Notes: generated from the letters alone by a model not told the origin. Shown: positions 1-10,414, counted from the stretch's first letter. The stretch is DNA of 64,000 nt from an uncultured Fibrobacter sp. (GCA_934700345.1 CAKUXP010000014.1:1-64000); one strand, 5' to 3'. Made by a program: numbers and translations.

Positions 1-73
1 ATCTTTGCAAACTGTTCGCGCGTGAGTTCCATGAGGAAATTGTAGAACATTTATCGCGTTGCGTCAACAGGCT
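1..73 (-). mobile_element. Left-edge fragment of a probable IS5-family element (5' end of transposase)
   Basis: A minus-strand start codon at 48-50 opens a frame running off the left edge, reading MFYNFLMELTREQFAK. From memory, 'ELTREQFAKI' resembles the N-terminus of small IS5-family transposases. Upstream of that start the minus strand ends in an AGCCTGTTGACGC-like sequence abutting CTAG (74-77), the type of target used by some IS5 members. Only 16 codons are visible, so this is an inference from a short match and the apparent inverted-repeat end. The other end lies outside the window. Confidence 0.4.
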
Positions 74-156
74 CTAGGCTATGCGGAACCGGTTCACGGA
101 GGACCTTCTCCGCGGCATTCGGTGCGAAAGCCCATGTCGGAATTCGCTGTGGAACT

Positions 157-753
157 TTGACCATCTTGTGTAAAATTCCTGTGGAGAAGCATCCGCTAGA
201 ACCTTTCTTGCCAAAAGGCGCAAAGCTTTTAATGCTCGGGAGCTTTCCTCCGCCAAAGAATCGCTGGTGCATGGACTTTTACTATCCGAATTTCAACAAT
301 GACATGTGGCGGATTCTGGGACAGGCCTTTTACGGTGAAAGAGATTACTTTGTCTATAAACAGGGCAAGCGCTTCGACAGGGAAAAGATTGTCGATTTCC
401 TGTCTCGGGCGGGTATCGGAATCTACGATGCGGCGGAATCGGTTGAACGTCTCAAGGGAAACGCCTCGGACGCTTTTTTGAAAGTGGTCGTCCCGACGGA
501 TGTAAGGAAACTGCTTGCGAAAATTCCAGACTGCCTGGCGATTGTGACGACCGGAACGCTTGCGACGGAAACGGTCGCGGAGACATTCCTTGTTGAAGCG
601 CCTCCTGTCGGCGGGAAAACCCCGGTTTCTTTCGGAGCAAGAAGGTTAATCTTGTATAGGACACCGAGCTCAAGCCGAGCCTATCCGCTTTCGTTCGAGA
701 AGAAGGTCGAAGCGTACCGAAAAATGTTTTCGGACTTGAATATGCTTCGTTGA
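157..753 (+). CDS. Uracil/hypoxanthine-DNA glycosylase family protein
   Basis: This is a 198-residue protein of the uracil-DNA glycosylase superfamily, closest in look to the Mug/TDG and family 6 (HDG) branch. These enzymes remove deaminated bases from DNA in base-excision repair. The N-terminal motif LMLGSFPPPKN (about residues 25-35), followed by FYYPNFNNDMW, matches the catalytic/base-binding region. The C-terminal SSSRAYPLSFEKK (about 171-183) is the DNA-binding loop pattern of the fold. The start is TTG at 157 (another TTG lies at 166); no in-frame ATG precedes the conserved block. It converges on the MBOAT gene with a 13-base gap. Substrate specificity cannot be read from sequence alone. 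Confidence 0.75.
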   Translation: MTILCKIPVEKHPLEPFLPKGAKLLMLGSFPPPKNRWCMDFYYPNFNNDMWRILGQAFYGERDYFVYKQGKRFDREKIVDFLSRAGIGIYDAAESVERLKGNASDAFLKVVVPTDVRKLLAKIPDCLAIVTTGTLATETVAETFLVEAPPVGGKTPVSFGARRLILYRTPSSSRAYPLSFEKKVEAYRKMFSDLNMLR

Positions 754-766
754 ACCTGTACAGGAT

Positions 767-2614
767 CTAGAACTGGAAATAGATGAACGGTGGGGAATCC
801 GCACTGGAAAACTGGTAGATGACAAAGCATGCGAGGACGGCGAGGAAAACGATCGTCCACTGGGGAAGGCTAGCAAAGAGAATGCGGTAAGCGCGCTTGA
901 ATTTATCCGGCAACCAGTGAATCGCCATGCCGAGCAAAAAGACCAGGATGATGGAAAGGTGCTGGTAGGCCATTTGCGGCACGAGCGAAAGGTTCCACGG
1001 CGTCCCTATCTGGTGAATCATGTTGCGGGCTGTTTCCCAGGCGACTTCGTTGGCTTCTGCCGGATCCAGGTTGGAGCCGGATCGGAAAAAGAGACGCGTC
1101 GAAGTGATGAAGATAAAGGTGAGAAGAACATTCCAGACGAATTTGAGCCGAGGCCGAGACCTGTTTGAAAAAAGCCCGTAAATCAGGTGTACATAAATTC
1201 CGAGGAAAATGATTCCGCACCAGACGCAGGCGATTCCCCAAAGAGGTTCGTAGCGGAACTTGCAGAGAAGGGCGAATGTCGCAGTGAGAAGGAACATCAG
1301 GACTGCGCGGACTTCGATTTTCTGTCGGCTCCATTGCGTGTTTAAAATCATGCCGATTCCGTTCAAGCCTCCCCAGATGATGAAATTCCAACTTGCTCCA
1401 TGCCAGAGTCCCCCCATCAGCTGCGTGATCATCGCATTGGTGTGCTTGGCGATGGTTCGCCTGGAATCGGGCCTGAAAAATCCCCAGAGAGCAAGCGTCA
1501 CATAGAGAATCCCTAGCGCAGCGGCGACGGCAAGGCTTCCCGATAGGAGAATCGCGATTGCCGAGATGACGAATGTCCAGAAGAAAGTTCCGAAGCCCGC
1601 TCCGCGGTTTCCGCCGAGAGGGATGTATAGGTAGTCTCTGAGCCAGCGGGAAAGGGAAATATGCCAGCGGTGCCAAAACTCGGAAGGCCTGTCGGCCTTG
1701 TATGGGGAGTTGAAATTTTGCGGAAGGTGAAATCCCATCAGGAGGGCGACGCCTGTCGCTATGTCCGTGTAGCCTGAAAAATCCGCATAGACTTGGAGCG
1801 AGTAAGCGAATAGCGCAAGAAGATTTTCAAATCCGGTAAAGAGCAGGGGTGTTTCAAAAACGCGATCGACAAACTGTGTCGCGAGAAAATCGCTCATGAT
1901 GATTTTCTTGGCGAGACCGTTCAGAATCCAGAAGATGGCGAGACCGAAGGCGCGATGGGAAAGGAAGTAGGGACGGTGCAGCTGGGGGATGAATTTATCC
2001 GCCCGGATAATGGGGCCTGCGACAAGCGCAGGGAAAAATGCCAGGTAAAAGCCGAAATCGAAAAAATTGGAAATAGGTCGAATTGTCCTTTTATAGACAT
2101 CGACGACATAGCTTATCGCCTGGAAAGTAAAAAAGGAAATGCCGACGGGAAGGACGATTTGATCGACCAGTGAATTTGTGTGCAAAAAACGGTTACTTGC
2201 CGCGGCAAAAAAGTTATAGACTTTTAAATCGATTCCGAATAGCTGGTGCAGTAGATCGAGGAAAAAATAGGCGTACTTGAAGTATCCCAAGGTGAAAAGA
2301 TCGACGGAAACAAGTAAAGCGAGAACGATTATCCTTGGCTTTGTCCTCTGAAGTCTTTCAAGAAACCTCCCGCCGAGAAAATTGGCGGAGACGCAAAAAA
2401 ACAAAAGCAGTAGATAGCTTCCGCTTGTCTTGTAGTAAAAGAACAGGCTTGCGAAGAATAAAAAGGCGTTGCGCAGCATGATTTTGCTGTGTAGGCAGGA
2501 AAACAGCGCAAAGACGATGGCGAAAAAGGCCCAAAAATAGAATTGCGTAAATAGCAGCGGCTTCGAAGGATCGAATAACAACGCCCCTTGGAGAAGGTTT
2601 TCAACAAAGTTCAT
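767..2614 (-). CDS. MBOAT-family membrane O-acyltransferase (AlgI/DltB-like)
   Basis: A 615-residue polytopic membrane protein of the membrane-bound O-acyltransferase family. Such proteins move acyl groups across the membrane for O-acetylation of an exopolysaccharide or envelope glycan. The hallmark RPSEFWHRWHISLSRWLRDYLY block lies at about 308-330, followed by PLGGNRG, and the catalytic His is H405 in GLWHGASWNF. About 60 residues with an apparent extra membrane segment separate PLGGNRG from the His motif, longer than the usual 20-30. Its ATG overlaps the stop of the upstream SGNH gene (ATGA), so the two are coupled. The two SGNH hydrolase-fold proteins upstream are likely the periplasmic acyl-transfer partners, as AlgJ/AlgX are for AlgI. 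The acceptor glycan is unknown. Confidence 0.88.
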   Translation of the reverse strand: MNFVENLLQGALLFDPSKPLLFTQFYFWAFFAIVFALFSCLHSKIMLRNAFLFFASLFFYYKTSGSYLLLLFFCVSANFLGGRFLERLQRTKPRIIVLALLVSVDLFTLGYFKYAYFFLDLLHQLFGIDLKVYNFFAAASNRFLHTNSLVDQIVLPVGISFFTFQAISYVVDVYKRTIRPISNFFDFGFYLAFFPALVAGPIIRADKFIPQLHRPYFLSHRAFGLAIFWILNGLAKKIIMSDFLATQFVDRVFETPLLFTGFENLLALFAYSLQVYADFSGYTDIATGVALLMGFHLPQNFNSPYKADRPSEFWHRWHISLSRWLRDYLYIPLGGNRGAGFGTFFWTFVISAIAILLSGSLAVAAALGILYVTLALWGFFRPDSRRTIAKHTNAMITQLMGGLWHGASWNFIIWGGLNGIGMILNTQWSRQKIEVRAVLMFLLTATFALLCKFRYEPLWGIACVWCGIIFLGIYVHLIYGLFSNRSRPRLKFVWNVLLTFIFITSTRLFFRSGSNLDPAEANEVAWETARNMIHQIGTPWNLSLVPQMAYQHLSIILVFLLGMAIHWLPDKFKRAYRILFASLPQWTIVFLAVLACFVIYQFSSADSPPFIYFQF

Positions 2615-3939
2615 CTCTTTTTCTCCGTCGCTTGGATGGACGTGGAATCGGGAAAAATTACTTCGCGGAGAGCGTTAAAGAAAAGGTCTCCCAAAAGTTC
2701 GTAGCCGGAATTCTTGAAGTGTACGCGGTCCTTTTTCGCATAGTCGGCGGCGACCCAGGAATCGATGGATTGAAATCCTCCCATTACTTTGTACATATTC
2801 CAGAAGCCGCCTTTGTGCTTTTTGGCGAGTTCAAGGGTTGCCTGGGCGACCAGTTCTCCGTTTTTGTTCGGCTTGTTTGTCTTGGTGTAGTAGCTGTCGT
2901 TATTGGACATGAATAGAAACGCTGCTTTGGGAGCGACCTTTCGGATTCGGTAAATCAGGGTGTCATAACGGGTCTTGAACAGTTCGGAATCGAAGTTTTC
3001 GATGTTTGCGTCATTGATTCCGATGGAAAAAATGACGAGATCCGGCGGTGAAAAATCCAGATCGCGTTCCAGGTTCTGGAGCGATAGATACGCTTCGAGA
3101 CCGGCGCCGTTTACGCCGATGGAATTGTAAGTCATCCCGGGAACGGAATCGGACAGGAGAATCCCCGTGAGCGTAAAAGTAGGCATCTTCCCGATAAAGA
3201 CCGAATCGGCGAAAAGGGCTTTCTTTCCCAGGGAATCGAGCCTTCCGAGCGTGTCGCGGAGAGCGAGTTCCGCAGCGGAATTTTTCCAGGGAAATGTGAA
3301 AATCAGGGAGTCCGCCTTGCGGGGAATTTCAAAGAGGAAGCTTTCCGAAACGGGATCGTGTCTTCCCGCGTAGCGAATGCCGCTCTCTTCGAGTTGCAGG
3401 ACAGGTTCGATGGAATCGGGTGAAAAGCCGAACAGGCGAACTTTTGTAAAGCTCCATATTTTTTCGTTCGGAATGCGCGTGTCGAGCGCAATGCGGATTT
3501 CCGCATCGGGATCGATGGCCGTAACCTGGAAACCCATCAGGCCCAAAGGCTTTTTCCTGTTTTTCAATACGCTCCGTTCCCATTTGAAGTGCCCGCGTTT
3601 TCGAGAAGCGTAGCTGATGGGCGTGTTGGAATTCGCTGCGGTGAATGGAAAGACGAATCCGCGCGATGCCGCCGGCAGGGGAATTTCGCGGACGAGCCGT
3701 GAACGGATACGGTTTGAAAAGACGTCCGCCTGGATATGCGAACCACCGAGATGCAGAATGTTTACGTTTCCGTGCTTCGTATAAATTAACGAATCCAGCT
3801 TGTGCAGGAACGGGGAGAACGCAGCGTTCCCGGCGGGAAATACGATATGGTTCGAGGACGAGTCGATTGGCAATGTCCGCACTTTTTCGGCGAATAGGGA
3901 AACGCCTGCGAGAAGCATCCAGAGAATCACCTGTCGCAT
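2611..3939 (-). CDS. Secreted SGNH/GDSL-fold protein, probable acyltransferase partner of MBOAT
   Basis: A 442-residue protein starting at the ATG at 3939 (MRQVILWMLLAGVSLFAE), a clear signal peptide. A longer frame upstream is a shadow of the preceding gene. SGNH block I reads HLGGSHIQAD with Ser67 as likely nucleophile; block III is SIGINDAN; block V is DRVHF near residue 410. The canonical GDS is GGS here, which changes the residue just before the nucleophile. The start lies 13 bases inside the upstream SGNH gene and the stop overlaps the MBOAT start, so the three are translated together. The likely role is periplasmic transfer or removal of acetyl groups on a glycan. Confidence 0.75.
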   Translation of the reverse strand: MRQVILWMLLAGVSLFAEKVRTLPIDSSSNHIVFPAGNAAFSPFLHKLDSLIYTKHGNVNILHLGGSHIQADVFSNRIRSRLVREIPLPAASRGFVFPFTAANSNTPISYASRKRGHFKWERSVLKNRKKPLGLMGFQVTAIDPDAEIRIALDTRIPNEKIWSFTKVRLFGFSPDSIEPVLQLEESGIRYAGRHDPVSESFLFEIPRKADSLIFTFPWKNSAAELALRDTLGRLDSLGKKALFADSVFIGKMPTFTLTGILLSDSVPGMTYNSIGVNGAGLEAYLSLQNLERDLDFSPPDLVIFSIGINDANIENFDSELFKTRYDTLIYRIRKVAPKAAFLFMSNNDSYYTKTNKPNKNGELVAQATLELAKKHKGGFWNMYKVMGGFQSIDSWVAADYAKKDRVHFKNSGYELLGDLFFNALREVIFPDSTSIQATEKKR

Positions 3940-5549
3940 GGCGGATCGCTTTGTGGAGTGTCGGAAATGGGGCGCAGAACGAGCGTGTCGTTTTTGGCGA
4001 TGAGCGTGTCCGCCTTGCCTTCCGCGCTGTCTCGGAACGAATGGATCTCGAAGAGTTTTTCCGAATCGATTTTGTGGGATCTTCGGAAGTTGTAATAGTC
4101 GTAGTGGATCTTTACCGCATTGTAGAGAAGTTCGCCGATGCGGGAAGCGCCTGCACGCGTGAAATGGATGTAGTCCGGTCCGCCGAGTGGAGGTTTTTCC
4201 TTGACCCAGGAAACCATGGCGTTCTTTCCGCCCATCACACGGTACATGTCCCAATAGGCGCAGCCGTTTTTCAGGGCAACTTCCCGGATTTTTTCAACAG
4301 TCATTTCGAGGTTCGGGTAGCTTGTCCATTTGCCGTTGACTTTTTTTGACATGTCTGCCGGACCGATAAAGAGAATGTCCGCGTCGGGAACCGCCTTCTG
4401 CAACGCCAGGATCTGCCGTTCGAGAGTCCTTTCGACCCAGCCCAGGTTTGCGCGGGTGACGCTTGGTACCAGGTTCCCGCCGTATTCCATCAGGATAAGT
4501 TTCGTGTTGATTGCCTTGAGGGACGCTCCTAGAAGCCCGTTGTCCATCTTGGTGAAAATCGTCCCTGAGCTTCCTCGCATCGCGACGTTATCGATCCCTA
4601 CCCCCGAGGCCCCGTCGAGAACAATCGTGTAAAGCGAAGCTCTTCCCGAAACAGTCAGCGTGATGGATTCCGTTTCATGGAGAAGGTTCCACGTATAGAC
4701 GGAAAGGTTCGGATACGTTTCGATTTTAGGATCTGTCGCGAGGAATTTTTGGAGACGAGTCCTGTATTTCGGGATAGAATCGTCTAGGATCGTATCGACA
4801 ACGGTTGCCTTGTAAACGAGTCTTGTCTTGAGGTTCGCCTTGCTTGCGAGGATTCGGATCTTCCGGAATTTTCCCGCATTTGGAAATTTTTTCTGGCGCA
4901 GGCTCTTCTTGAACGAAAACGTTGCGCTGCCGTTTAAATCGGTTGTCTGGGCGAGCGGTCCGTATCGGTTGTTCGGCGCATGTTCCGCTGCCGGTCCAAA
5001 AATGCGGTGTCTCGAAAGGTTTCCGGTGCTGTGCCCGTTGAATACAAAGGACGGAATGTCGGCAAGAGGTGGCACCATTCCCGGACCGGAACCTCCGAAA
5101 AGCGCTTGGATAGCTTCGCGGAATGTCGCCGTGATGCGATCGCCTTCGAGCTGGGAGTCGCCGTAGTGGACGATGTGCACGACTTCTTCCGAATCTTTCG
5201 CCTGCAAAACCCGATCGAAAAACCGGTCGAACCAGGAGGGATCGTTTTGGGGAAAGTCAAATCGCGTGGGACCGCTTTTGAAGAAGTTCTCATAAAAGGC
5301 GAGCGAATCCGCGTATTCGGCAAACCGCCTTGCGCGCGTTTCGGCAAGCATCTTTTGAATCTGCGCTTCGGGATCGGGTTTCGATGCATCGGAAAGATTC
5401 GCTTTCGCGTCTTCCAGCTTTTCCCTTAGGGAGGGAAACCGGAGCGTAACGGTTCCGATGGAAATTCCTCCGGCCGGAAAGACAAGGGAAAAAAATCCGA
5501 GCAGGGCAAAGACGGAAAGGATCAAAAGAAGCGTGCGGAATGGCGTCAT
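3927..5549 (-). CDS. Membrane-anchored SGNH/GDSL hydrolase-family protein
   Basis: A 540-residue protein with one N-terminal membrane segment (about 6-26) and a long exported region. SGNH block I is HYGDSQLEGDR, with Ser132 as candidate nucleophile. A YGGN segment supplies the Asn-type oxyanion position, and GPDYIHFTRAG near residue 470 carries the Asp-x-x-His pair. It is homologous in layout to the next gene and the two probably arose by duplication. It sits 6 bases after hisS and overlaps the second SGNH gene. The association with an MBOAT protein argues for polysaccharide O-acetylation rather than general esterase activity. This is inferred from gene order. Confidence 0.75.
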   Translation of the reverse strand: MTPFRTLLLILSVFALLGFFSLVFPAGGISIGTVTLRFPSLREKLEDAKANLSDASKPDPEAQIQKMLAETRARRFAEYADSLAFYENFFKSGPTRFDFPQNDPSWFDRFFDRVLQAKDSEEVVHIVHYGDSQLEGDRITATFREAIQALFGGSGPGMVPPLADIPSFVFNGHSTGNLSRHRIFGPAAEHAPNNRYGPLAQTTDLNGSATFSFKKSLRQKKFPNAGKFRKIRILASKANLKTRLVYKATVVDTILDDSIPKYRTRLQKFLATDPKIETYPNLSVYTWNLLHETESITLTVSGRASLYTIVLDGASGVGIDNVAMRGSSGTIFTKMDNGLLGASLKAINTKLILMEYGGNLVPSVTRANLGWVERTLERQILALQKAVPDADILFIGPADMSKKVNGKWTSYPNLEMTVEKIREVALKNGCAYWDMYRVMGGKNAMVSWVKEKPPLGGPDYIHFTRAGASRIGELLYNAVKIHYDYYNFRRSHKIDSEKLFEIHSFRDSAEGKADTLIAKNDTLVLRPISDTPQSDPPCDR

Positions 5550-5555
5550 CGGACG

Positions 5556-6845
5556 TCAGTCCCTGAACGTTGCGATTTCTTCGAGCGTCCCCGCTCCGGA
5601 AATTCCCGAGGAAAGGATCTTGTATTCGAATCCGCCAACGGGAGCCTTGTCTCCATCGACATAGACGACGACTTTCGCACCCTGGGCGTTCGCCTGTTCC
5701 ATTTGCTTGCCGAGCTTTGCCGGTGCGAGCGGGTGGCTTACGGTAAAACCTCGTTTGCGGAGTACGCTTGCAACGGAGAAAGTTTTGTCCATGTCGTTTG
5801 TGAAGCTTGCGACAAAGAAGTCGAGAGACTGCCTGGAAGAAGGGAGCAGTCCTCGCTCTTCGAGAAGGTTTGCGAGTACAACGTCTCCCATGCCGAATCC
5901 TACTCCCGGGACCTTCTGCCCGCCGAGTTTCTCGGTGAGGCTGTCGTAACGTCCGCCGCCGGCGATGGCGCGCATGGATTTTCCCTTGTCGAAAACTTCA
6001 AAGACGATTCCCGTGTAGTAGGCTAGTCCGCGGACAATCGAAAGGTCGAGCGCAACCGATTTGGAAGCTCCCGAATATTCGAGAGTCTGGAAAAGCTTAC
6101 GGATTTCGCCGAGGGCGGCATTGGAGACTTCTCCTTGGATTTTGGACGCGACGTCTTCGATGCTTTTCGAATCCATTAGGCTGTCGAGCTTTTGCGTCTG
6201 TTCCTCGGAAAGACCAGCTTCGGCGAGTTCCCTGTAAAAGTCGCCCTTTTCGATTTTCAGGCGACGGTCAAGCACCGGATAGACTTTTGCCGCGTCGGAG
6301 ACGCCGATTTCTTCGAGAAACGCGTTCAGGAGCTTCCGGCTTGAGACCCCGATGCAGAAGTCGTCCGCCTTGAGACCGAAGTCCTGGAGCATGAAGACGA
6401 TTGCCGAGAGAAGGTCCGCTTCGGCGTAGATGCTCTCCGTTCCGATGATGTCGAGGTTCAGTTGGAAAAATTCGCGTAGGCGTCCTTTTTGGGCGCGTTC
6501 GTAGCGGAAAAGCCTTGGCATGCTGAACCACTTGAATGGTTTTCTAAGGGAATTTCCCTTTTGGATGACCAGCCGGGCGAGAGTCGGGGTCATTTCGGGT
6601 CGCAGTGCGATGTGGCGTCCGCCCTTGTCCATGAAGTCGTAGAGCTGGCTTACGATTTCCTCGCCGGACTTTCCTGTATAGAGCTCCAGGTGCTCGAACA
6701 TCGGGCCTTCGTATTCTTCGTATCCGAACCGGAGTGCGGCCTTGCGCCAGGTATCGAAAATATAATTCTGAATCCGCATGGATTCGGGGTAAAAATCGCG
6801 CGTGCCCTTGGGGAGCGGTGGCGTTTGCATTTTTGTAGTTGTCAT
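5556..6845 (-). CDS. hisS: Histidyl-tRNA synthetase
   Basis: A 429-residue class II aminoacyl-tRNA synthetase that charges tRNA-His in the cytoplasm. The N-terminus has PKGTRDFYPE. Motif 2 is the FRYERAQKGRLREFFQ segment near residue 115. The His-specific loops ALDLSIVRGLAYYTG (about 266-280) and the motif 3 region AGGGRYDSL are present, and a C-terminal anticodon-binding domain follows. Length is normal for bacterial HisRS. It opens the minus-strand run followed by the two SGNH genes and the MBOAT gene; the 62-base gap to surE must hold divergent promoters. The ATG at 6845 is close to the conserved TRDFYP block, so the start is credible. Confidence 0.96.
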   Translation of the reverse strand: MTTTKMQTPPLPKGTRDFYPESMRIQNYIFDTWRKAALRFGYEEYEGPMFEHLELYTGKSGEEIVSQLYDFMDKGGRHIALRPEMTPTLARLVIQKGNSLRKPFKWFSMPRLFRYERAQKGRLREFFQLNLDIIGTESIYAEADLLSAIVFMLQDFGLKADDFCIGVSSRKLLNAFLEEIGVSDAAKVYPVLDRRLKIEKGDFYRELAEAGLSEEQTQKLDSLMDSKSIEDVASKIQGEVSNAALGEIRKLFQTLEYSGASKSVALDLSIVRGLAYYTGIVFEVFDKGKSMRAIAGGGRYDSLTEKLGGQKVPGVGFGMGDVVLANLLEERGLLPSSRQSLDFFVASFTNDMDKTFSVASVLRKRGFTVSHPLAPAKLGKQMEQANAQGAKVVVYVDGDKAPVGGFEYKILSSGISGAGTLEEIATFRD

Positions 6846-6907
6846 ACGCAGGCAAAGGTAGTAAAAAGGGCGACAAAAACATTTTCATTTTCTATCTTTA
6901 TCGGGTA

Positions 6908-7681
6908 ATGTTGAAACCTTTCCGCCCTGAAATTTTGCTCACGAACGACGACGGCTTCGAAAGTCCGCAACTCGTATCCTTGGCCCTGTCCCTTTCGAAA
7001 GTGGCAAGTGTCCATGTCGTTTCTCCCGAGACGGAGCAGAGCGGCGTTTCCCACGCGTTCAAGGGATTTCTCGGACACGAACTTCGGCGGATTCCCGGAG
7101 ATTATCCTTTCGATTTTTATTCGCTTTCCGGAGCGCCAGCCGACTGCACGAAAATGGGACTTCGGAACCTTTACCGGGAGCATTCGATCGATTGCGTAAT
7201 TTCCGGTCCGAATGCGGGTGAAAACGCAGGTGTCTCGTCGCTTTATTCGGGAACGGTTGCCGGAGCGCGCGAAGCGGCCCTCTGGGGAAAGCCCGGAATC
7301 GCGCTTTCGCTATGTACGGGATCCTCGGAAAAGATGCTTGCCGAGCTTTGCCGTTTTGCTGTCCGGATCGTGGAGGAAAGGCTCTACGGGAACATTTCGC
7401 CGGGGACTGTCTGGAATGTCAATTTTCCGCGGGAGAGCGTCCCGTTTCGAGGATATCGGGTCGCTCCGCAAAACCTCTCGATGTTTACGGACCATTACGA
7501 GGAAAAAGACGGCAAGTATTTTCTCGAAGGGAAGAAACTGCCCGAGCATTTTATCGAAGCCTCGGACGACGACCTGCTCGAACAGGGCTTTGCGACGATT
7601 ACTCCAATAACGATAGACCAGACGGCTCACGGAGAACTTCTCCCGGTCGAGACGGCCTTGGAAAAACTTTTAGCTAAGTAG
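6908..7681 (+). CDS. surE: 5'/3'-nucleotidase SurE
   Basis: A 257-residue SurE survival-protein phosphatase that dephosphorylates nucleoside monophosphates. The metal-binding LLTNDDGFESP motif is at residues 10-20, and the conserved GPNAGENAG...YSGTVAGAREA signature is near 100-125. The start is the ATG at 6908; the frame is open further upstream, but that part overlaps the divergent hisS promoter region and lacks family similarity. gyrA follows 18 bases downstream, so the two may be cotranscribed. Confidence 0.93.
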   Translation: MLKPFRPEILLTNDDGFESPQLVSLALSLSKVASVHVVSPETEQSGVSHAFKGFLGHELRRIPGDYPFDFYSLSGAPADCTKMGLRNLYREHSIDCVISGPNAGENAGVSSLYSGTVAGAREAALWGKPGIALSLCTGSSEKMLAELCRFAVRIVEERLYGNISPGTVWNVNFPRESVPFRGYRVAPQNLSMFTDHYEEKDGKYFLEGKKLPEHFIEASDDDLLEQGFATITPITIDQTAHGELLPVETALEKLLAK

Positions 7682-7699
7682 ATTAAACGAAGGAATATC

Positions 7700-10390
7700 A
7701 TGGCAGAAAATATCAAATTGACTCCGGGTACCCATTACGAATCGCTGATCGAACGGGATATGCAGGACAGCTACCTGCGCTACTCGATGAGCGTTATCAT
7801 TGCCCGTGCGCTCCCGGACGTGCGGGATGGACTGAAGCCTGTCCACCGCCGCGTTTTATTCGGAATGCACAAGCTCGGGCTGACCGCCGAGGCTCGGACG
7901 GTAAAGTCGGCGCGCATTGTCGGTGAAGTTATCGGTAAGTATCATCCGCATGGCGATTCCGCTGCCTATGAAACGCTTGTCCGAATGGCGCAGGACTTCT
8001 CTTTGAGATATCCTTTGGTCCATGGGCAGGGAAACTTCGGTTCTGTCGATGGGGATAGCGCTGCCGCTTCGCGTTATACCGAAGCCAAGATGTCTCGCTT
8101 TGGCGAGATGATGCTAAAAGACCTGGACAAAGAAACGGTCGATATGGGGAAGAACTATGACGAGACTCTTGATGAACCGTTGGTTCTCCCCTCGGCGTTT
8201 CCAAACCTGCTCGTGAACGGCTCCTCGGGCATTGCGGTCGGCATGGCGACAAACATCCCTCCGCACAACCTGCGCGAAATCACGAACGCTATCCACGCCT
8301 ATTGCGCAAACAACGATATCGCTCCCGAAGAACTTTTGAACTATGTTTCGGGTCCGGATTTCCCGACAGGCGGCATTATCTGCGGCAAGGCGGGAATTCG
8401 CGAAGCGTACCTCACGGGGCGTGGAAAGATCCGTGTTCGCGGACGGGTCGAAATCGAAAAGGACGCCAAGGGGCGCGAGCATTTGATTGTCTCTGAAATC
8501 CCCTATATGGTGAACAAGGCGCTGCTCGTGAAGAATATGGCGGATCTGGTTCGCGAAAAGCGGATCGATGGCATCAGCGATATCCGGGATGAATCCAATA
8601 AGAAGGGCGTACGAATTGTTGTCGATATCAAGCGCGATTTCCAGGGCGACATTGTTTTAAATAATTTGTATAAATTCACGCAGCTCGAGGATACGTTCGG
8701 TATATACAACTTGGCGATGGTCAATCGGACGCAGCCGACGCTCCTGCCCTTGAAGGACATGATTCGCCACTATGTCGATCATCGGCTTGACGTGATATTG
8801 CGCCGCACTCAATTTGAGTTGAAAAAGGCTCTTGCCCGGATGCACATCCTAGAAGCGCTCCGCATTGTCTGTGACAAGAACAATATCGATGAAGTCATTA
8901 CGATAATCAAGAATTCCAAAAGTACGGAAGACGCGAAACAAAAGCTCGAAGCGAGATTCTCGTTTGACGATGTCCAGGCTCAGGCGATTGTCGATATGCA
9001 GCTCAAGCGCTTGACGGGACTCGAAGTCGAAAAGCTCGAAGCGGAATACCAGCAGCTGGTTCTGACCGCGAAAGACTTGGAAGACATCATCGCGCGCAGG
9101 GAACGCCAGGTGCAGATTGTCCTAGATACGCTCGATGCGATTACGGCAAAATACGGCGACGACCGTCGCACGTCCATTGAAGCGTCCGTGCAGGACTTCG
9201 ATTCCGAGGACTTGATTCCCGAAGAGGAACAGGTCATCACGCTTAGCCGTGAAGGCTACATAAAGCGTTTGCCTATCGATACGTTCAAGGCGCAGAACCG
9301 CGGCGGCAAGGGAATCATCGGCGCAGCTCTCAAGGACGAGGACAACATCCAGACGATTTTCACAGCGAGCACCCACAGCTACCTGCTCGTGTTCACGAAC
9401 AAGGGACGCGTCTATTGGACGAAGGTTTACCGCTTGCCGGAAGGTTCGCGCAGCGGAAAGGGTCGTCCGATTGTGAACTTCGTAAGTCTCGAACAGGGGG
9501 AAAAGGTTTCTGCAATCGTTCCTGTCCGCAAGTTCGGCGGCTATAACTGTCTGGTCTTTGCGACGAAAAACGGCATCGTGAACAAGATGGACCTGAAACT
9601 CTTCTCGAATCCGCGCCGTGCGGGGGTCAATGCGATTTCGCTTGACGACGGCGATGAACTCGTAAAGGTTGTACTGGTCGGTGTAACGGCTGAAGAAATG
9701 GAAGCGGCTGCTCGTGGCGAAGAAATCGAGCCGGCTGAAAACGTGAACGAAGCGGATGAAACCGAAGCCGAAAATCAGGACGAACCTGTCGACAGCTCGA
9801 ATCTGGCGAAGGATTTGCTGATGATTGCTACAAAGAAAGGACAGGCCTTGACGTTCCCGATTTCCTGCCTCCGCGCGATGGGACGCGGGACCCACGGTGT
9901 CCGAGGAATTCGCCTTTCCGAAGGTGACGAGGTCATCGCTCTCCTGTGGCTTAAGTCCAACCGCAAGGTCCTGACCATCAGCGAGAACGGTTTTGGCAAG
10001 CGTTCCGAACCGGCGGCGTATCGGATTACGCGCCGCGGAGGCAAGGGCGTCCGTAACCTGAACATCACCGAGAAAACAGGCGAGACCGTATTTGTCGATA
10101 GCGTCGCAGACGATTATGACCTGATAATCACAAGCCGTGAAGGACAGGTGATTCGAATTCCTGTCGAAAGCATCCGCTTGACAGGTCGCGTCTCCCAAGG
10201 CGTGAAGGCGATAAGCCTTTCGGAAAACGATAAGGTCCAGGATGCGACTGCTCTCCCGAGCAATGACGATATCGAACAGGAAAGTGTCGAAGGCCAGTCA
10301 AATGCCGAAATCACGGACGGGGAATTGCCGGCGGAACCCGCTGAAAATTTCGATGCGCCCGAATCGGCGGAAGGAAAATCGAATTCCTAA
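7700..10390 (+). CDS. gyrA: DNA gyrase subunit A
   Basis: An 896-residue type II topoisomerase A subunit that breaks and rejoins DNA during negative supercoiling. The catalytic Tyr126 is in AASRYTEAK. The quinolone-resistance region reads HGDSAAYE (84-91), with Ser87 and Glu91 at the positions of E. coli Ser83 and Asp87, so no classical resistance substitution is seen. The GyrA box, which marks gyrase rather than Topo IV, appears as QNRGGKG near residue 533. The C-terminal domain carries an acidic insert (about 672-705, rich in Glu/Asp/Asn) and an acidic tail. gyrB is not adjacent. A GAAGGA ribosome site precedes the ATG. Confidence 0.96.
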   Translation: MAENIKLTPGTHYESLIERDMQDSYLRYSMSVIIARALPDVRDGLKPVHRRVLFGMHKLGLTAEARTVKSARIVGEVIGKYHPHGDSAAYETLVRMAQDFSLRYPLVHGQGNFGSVDGDSAAASRYTEAKMSRFGEMMLKDLDKETVDMGKNYDETLDEPLVLPSAFPNLLVNGSSGIAVGMATNIPPHNLREITNAIHAYCANNDIAPEELLNYVSGPDFPTGGIICGKAGIREAYLTGRGKIRVRGRVEIEKDAKGREHLIVSEIPYMVNKALLVKNMADLVREKRIDGISDIRDESNKKGVRIVVDIKRDFQGDIVLNNLYKFTQLEDTFGIYNLAMVNRTQPTLLPLKDMIRHYVDHRLDVILRRTQFELKKALARMHILEALRIVCDKNNIDEVITIIKNSKSTEDAKQKLEARFSFDDVQAQAIVDMQLKRLTGLEVEKLEAEYQQLVLTAKDLEDIIARRERQVQIVLDTLDAITAKYGDDRRTSIEASVQDFDSEDLIPEEEQVITLSREGYIKRLPIDTFKAQNRGGKGIIGAALKDEDNIQTIFTASTHSYLLVFTNKGRVYWTKVYRLPEGSRSGKGRPIVNFVSLEQGEKVSAIVPVRKFGGYNCLVFATKNGIVNKMDLKLFSNPRRAGVNAISLDDGDELVKVVLVGVTAEEMEAAARGEEIEPAENVNEADETEAENQDEPVDSSNLAKDLLMIATKKGQALTFPISCLRAMGRGTHGVRGIRLSEGDEVIALLWLKSNRKVLTISENGFGKRSEPAAYRITRRGGKGVRNLNITEKTGETVFVDSVADDYDLIITSREGQVIRIPVESIRLTGRVSQGVKAISLSENDKVQDATALPSNDDIEQESVEGQSNAEITDGELPAEPAENFDAPESAEGKSNS

Positions 10391-10414
10391 ACGCAAATCC
10401 GCTTGAACGAAAAT

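Noticed and set aside
9122..10198. 358-codon frame antisense to gyrA
   Set aside because: A shadow of gyrA, with no ribosome site and no family features.
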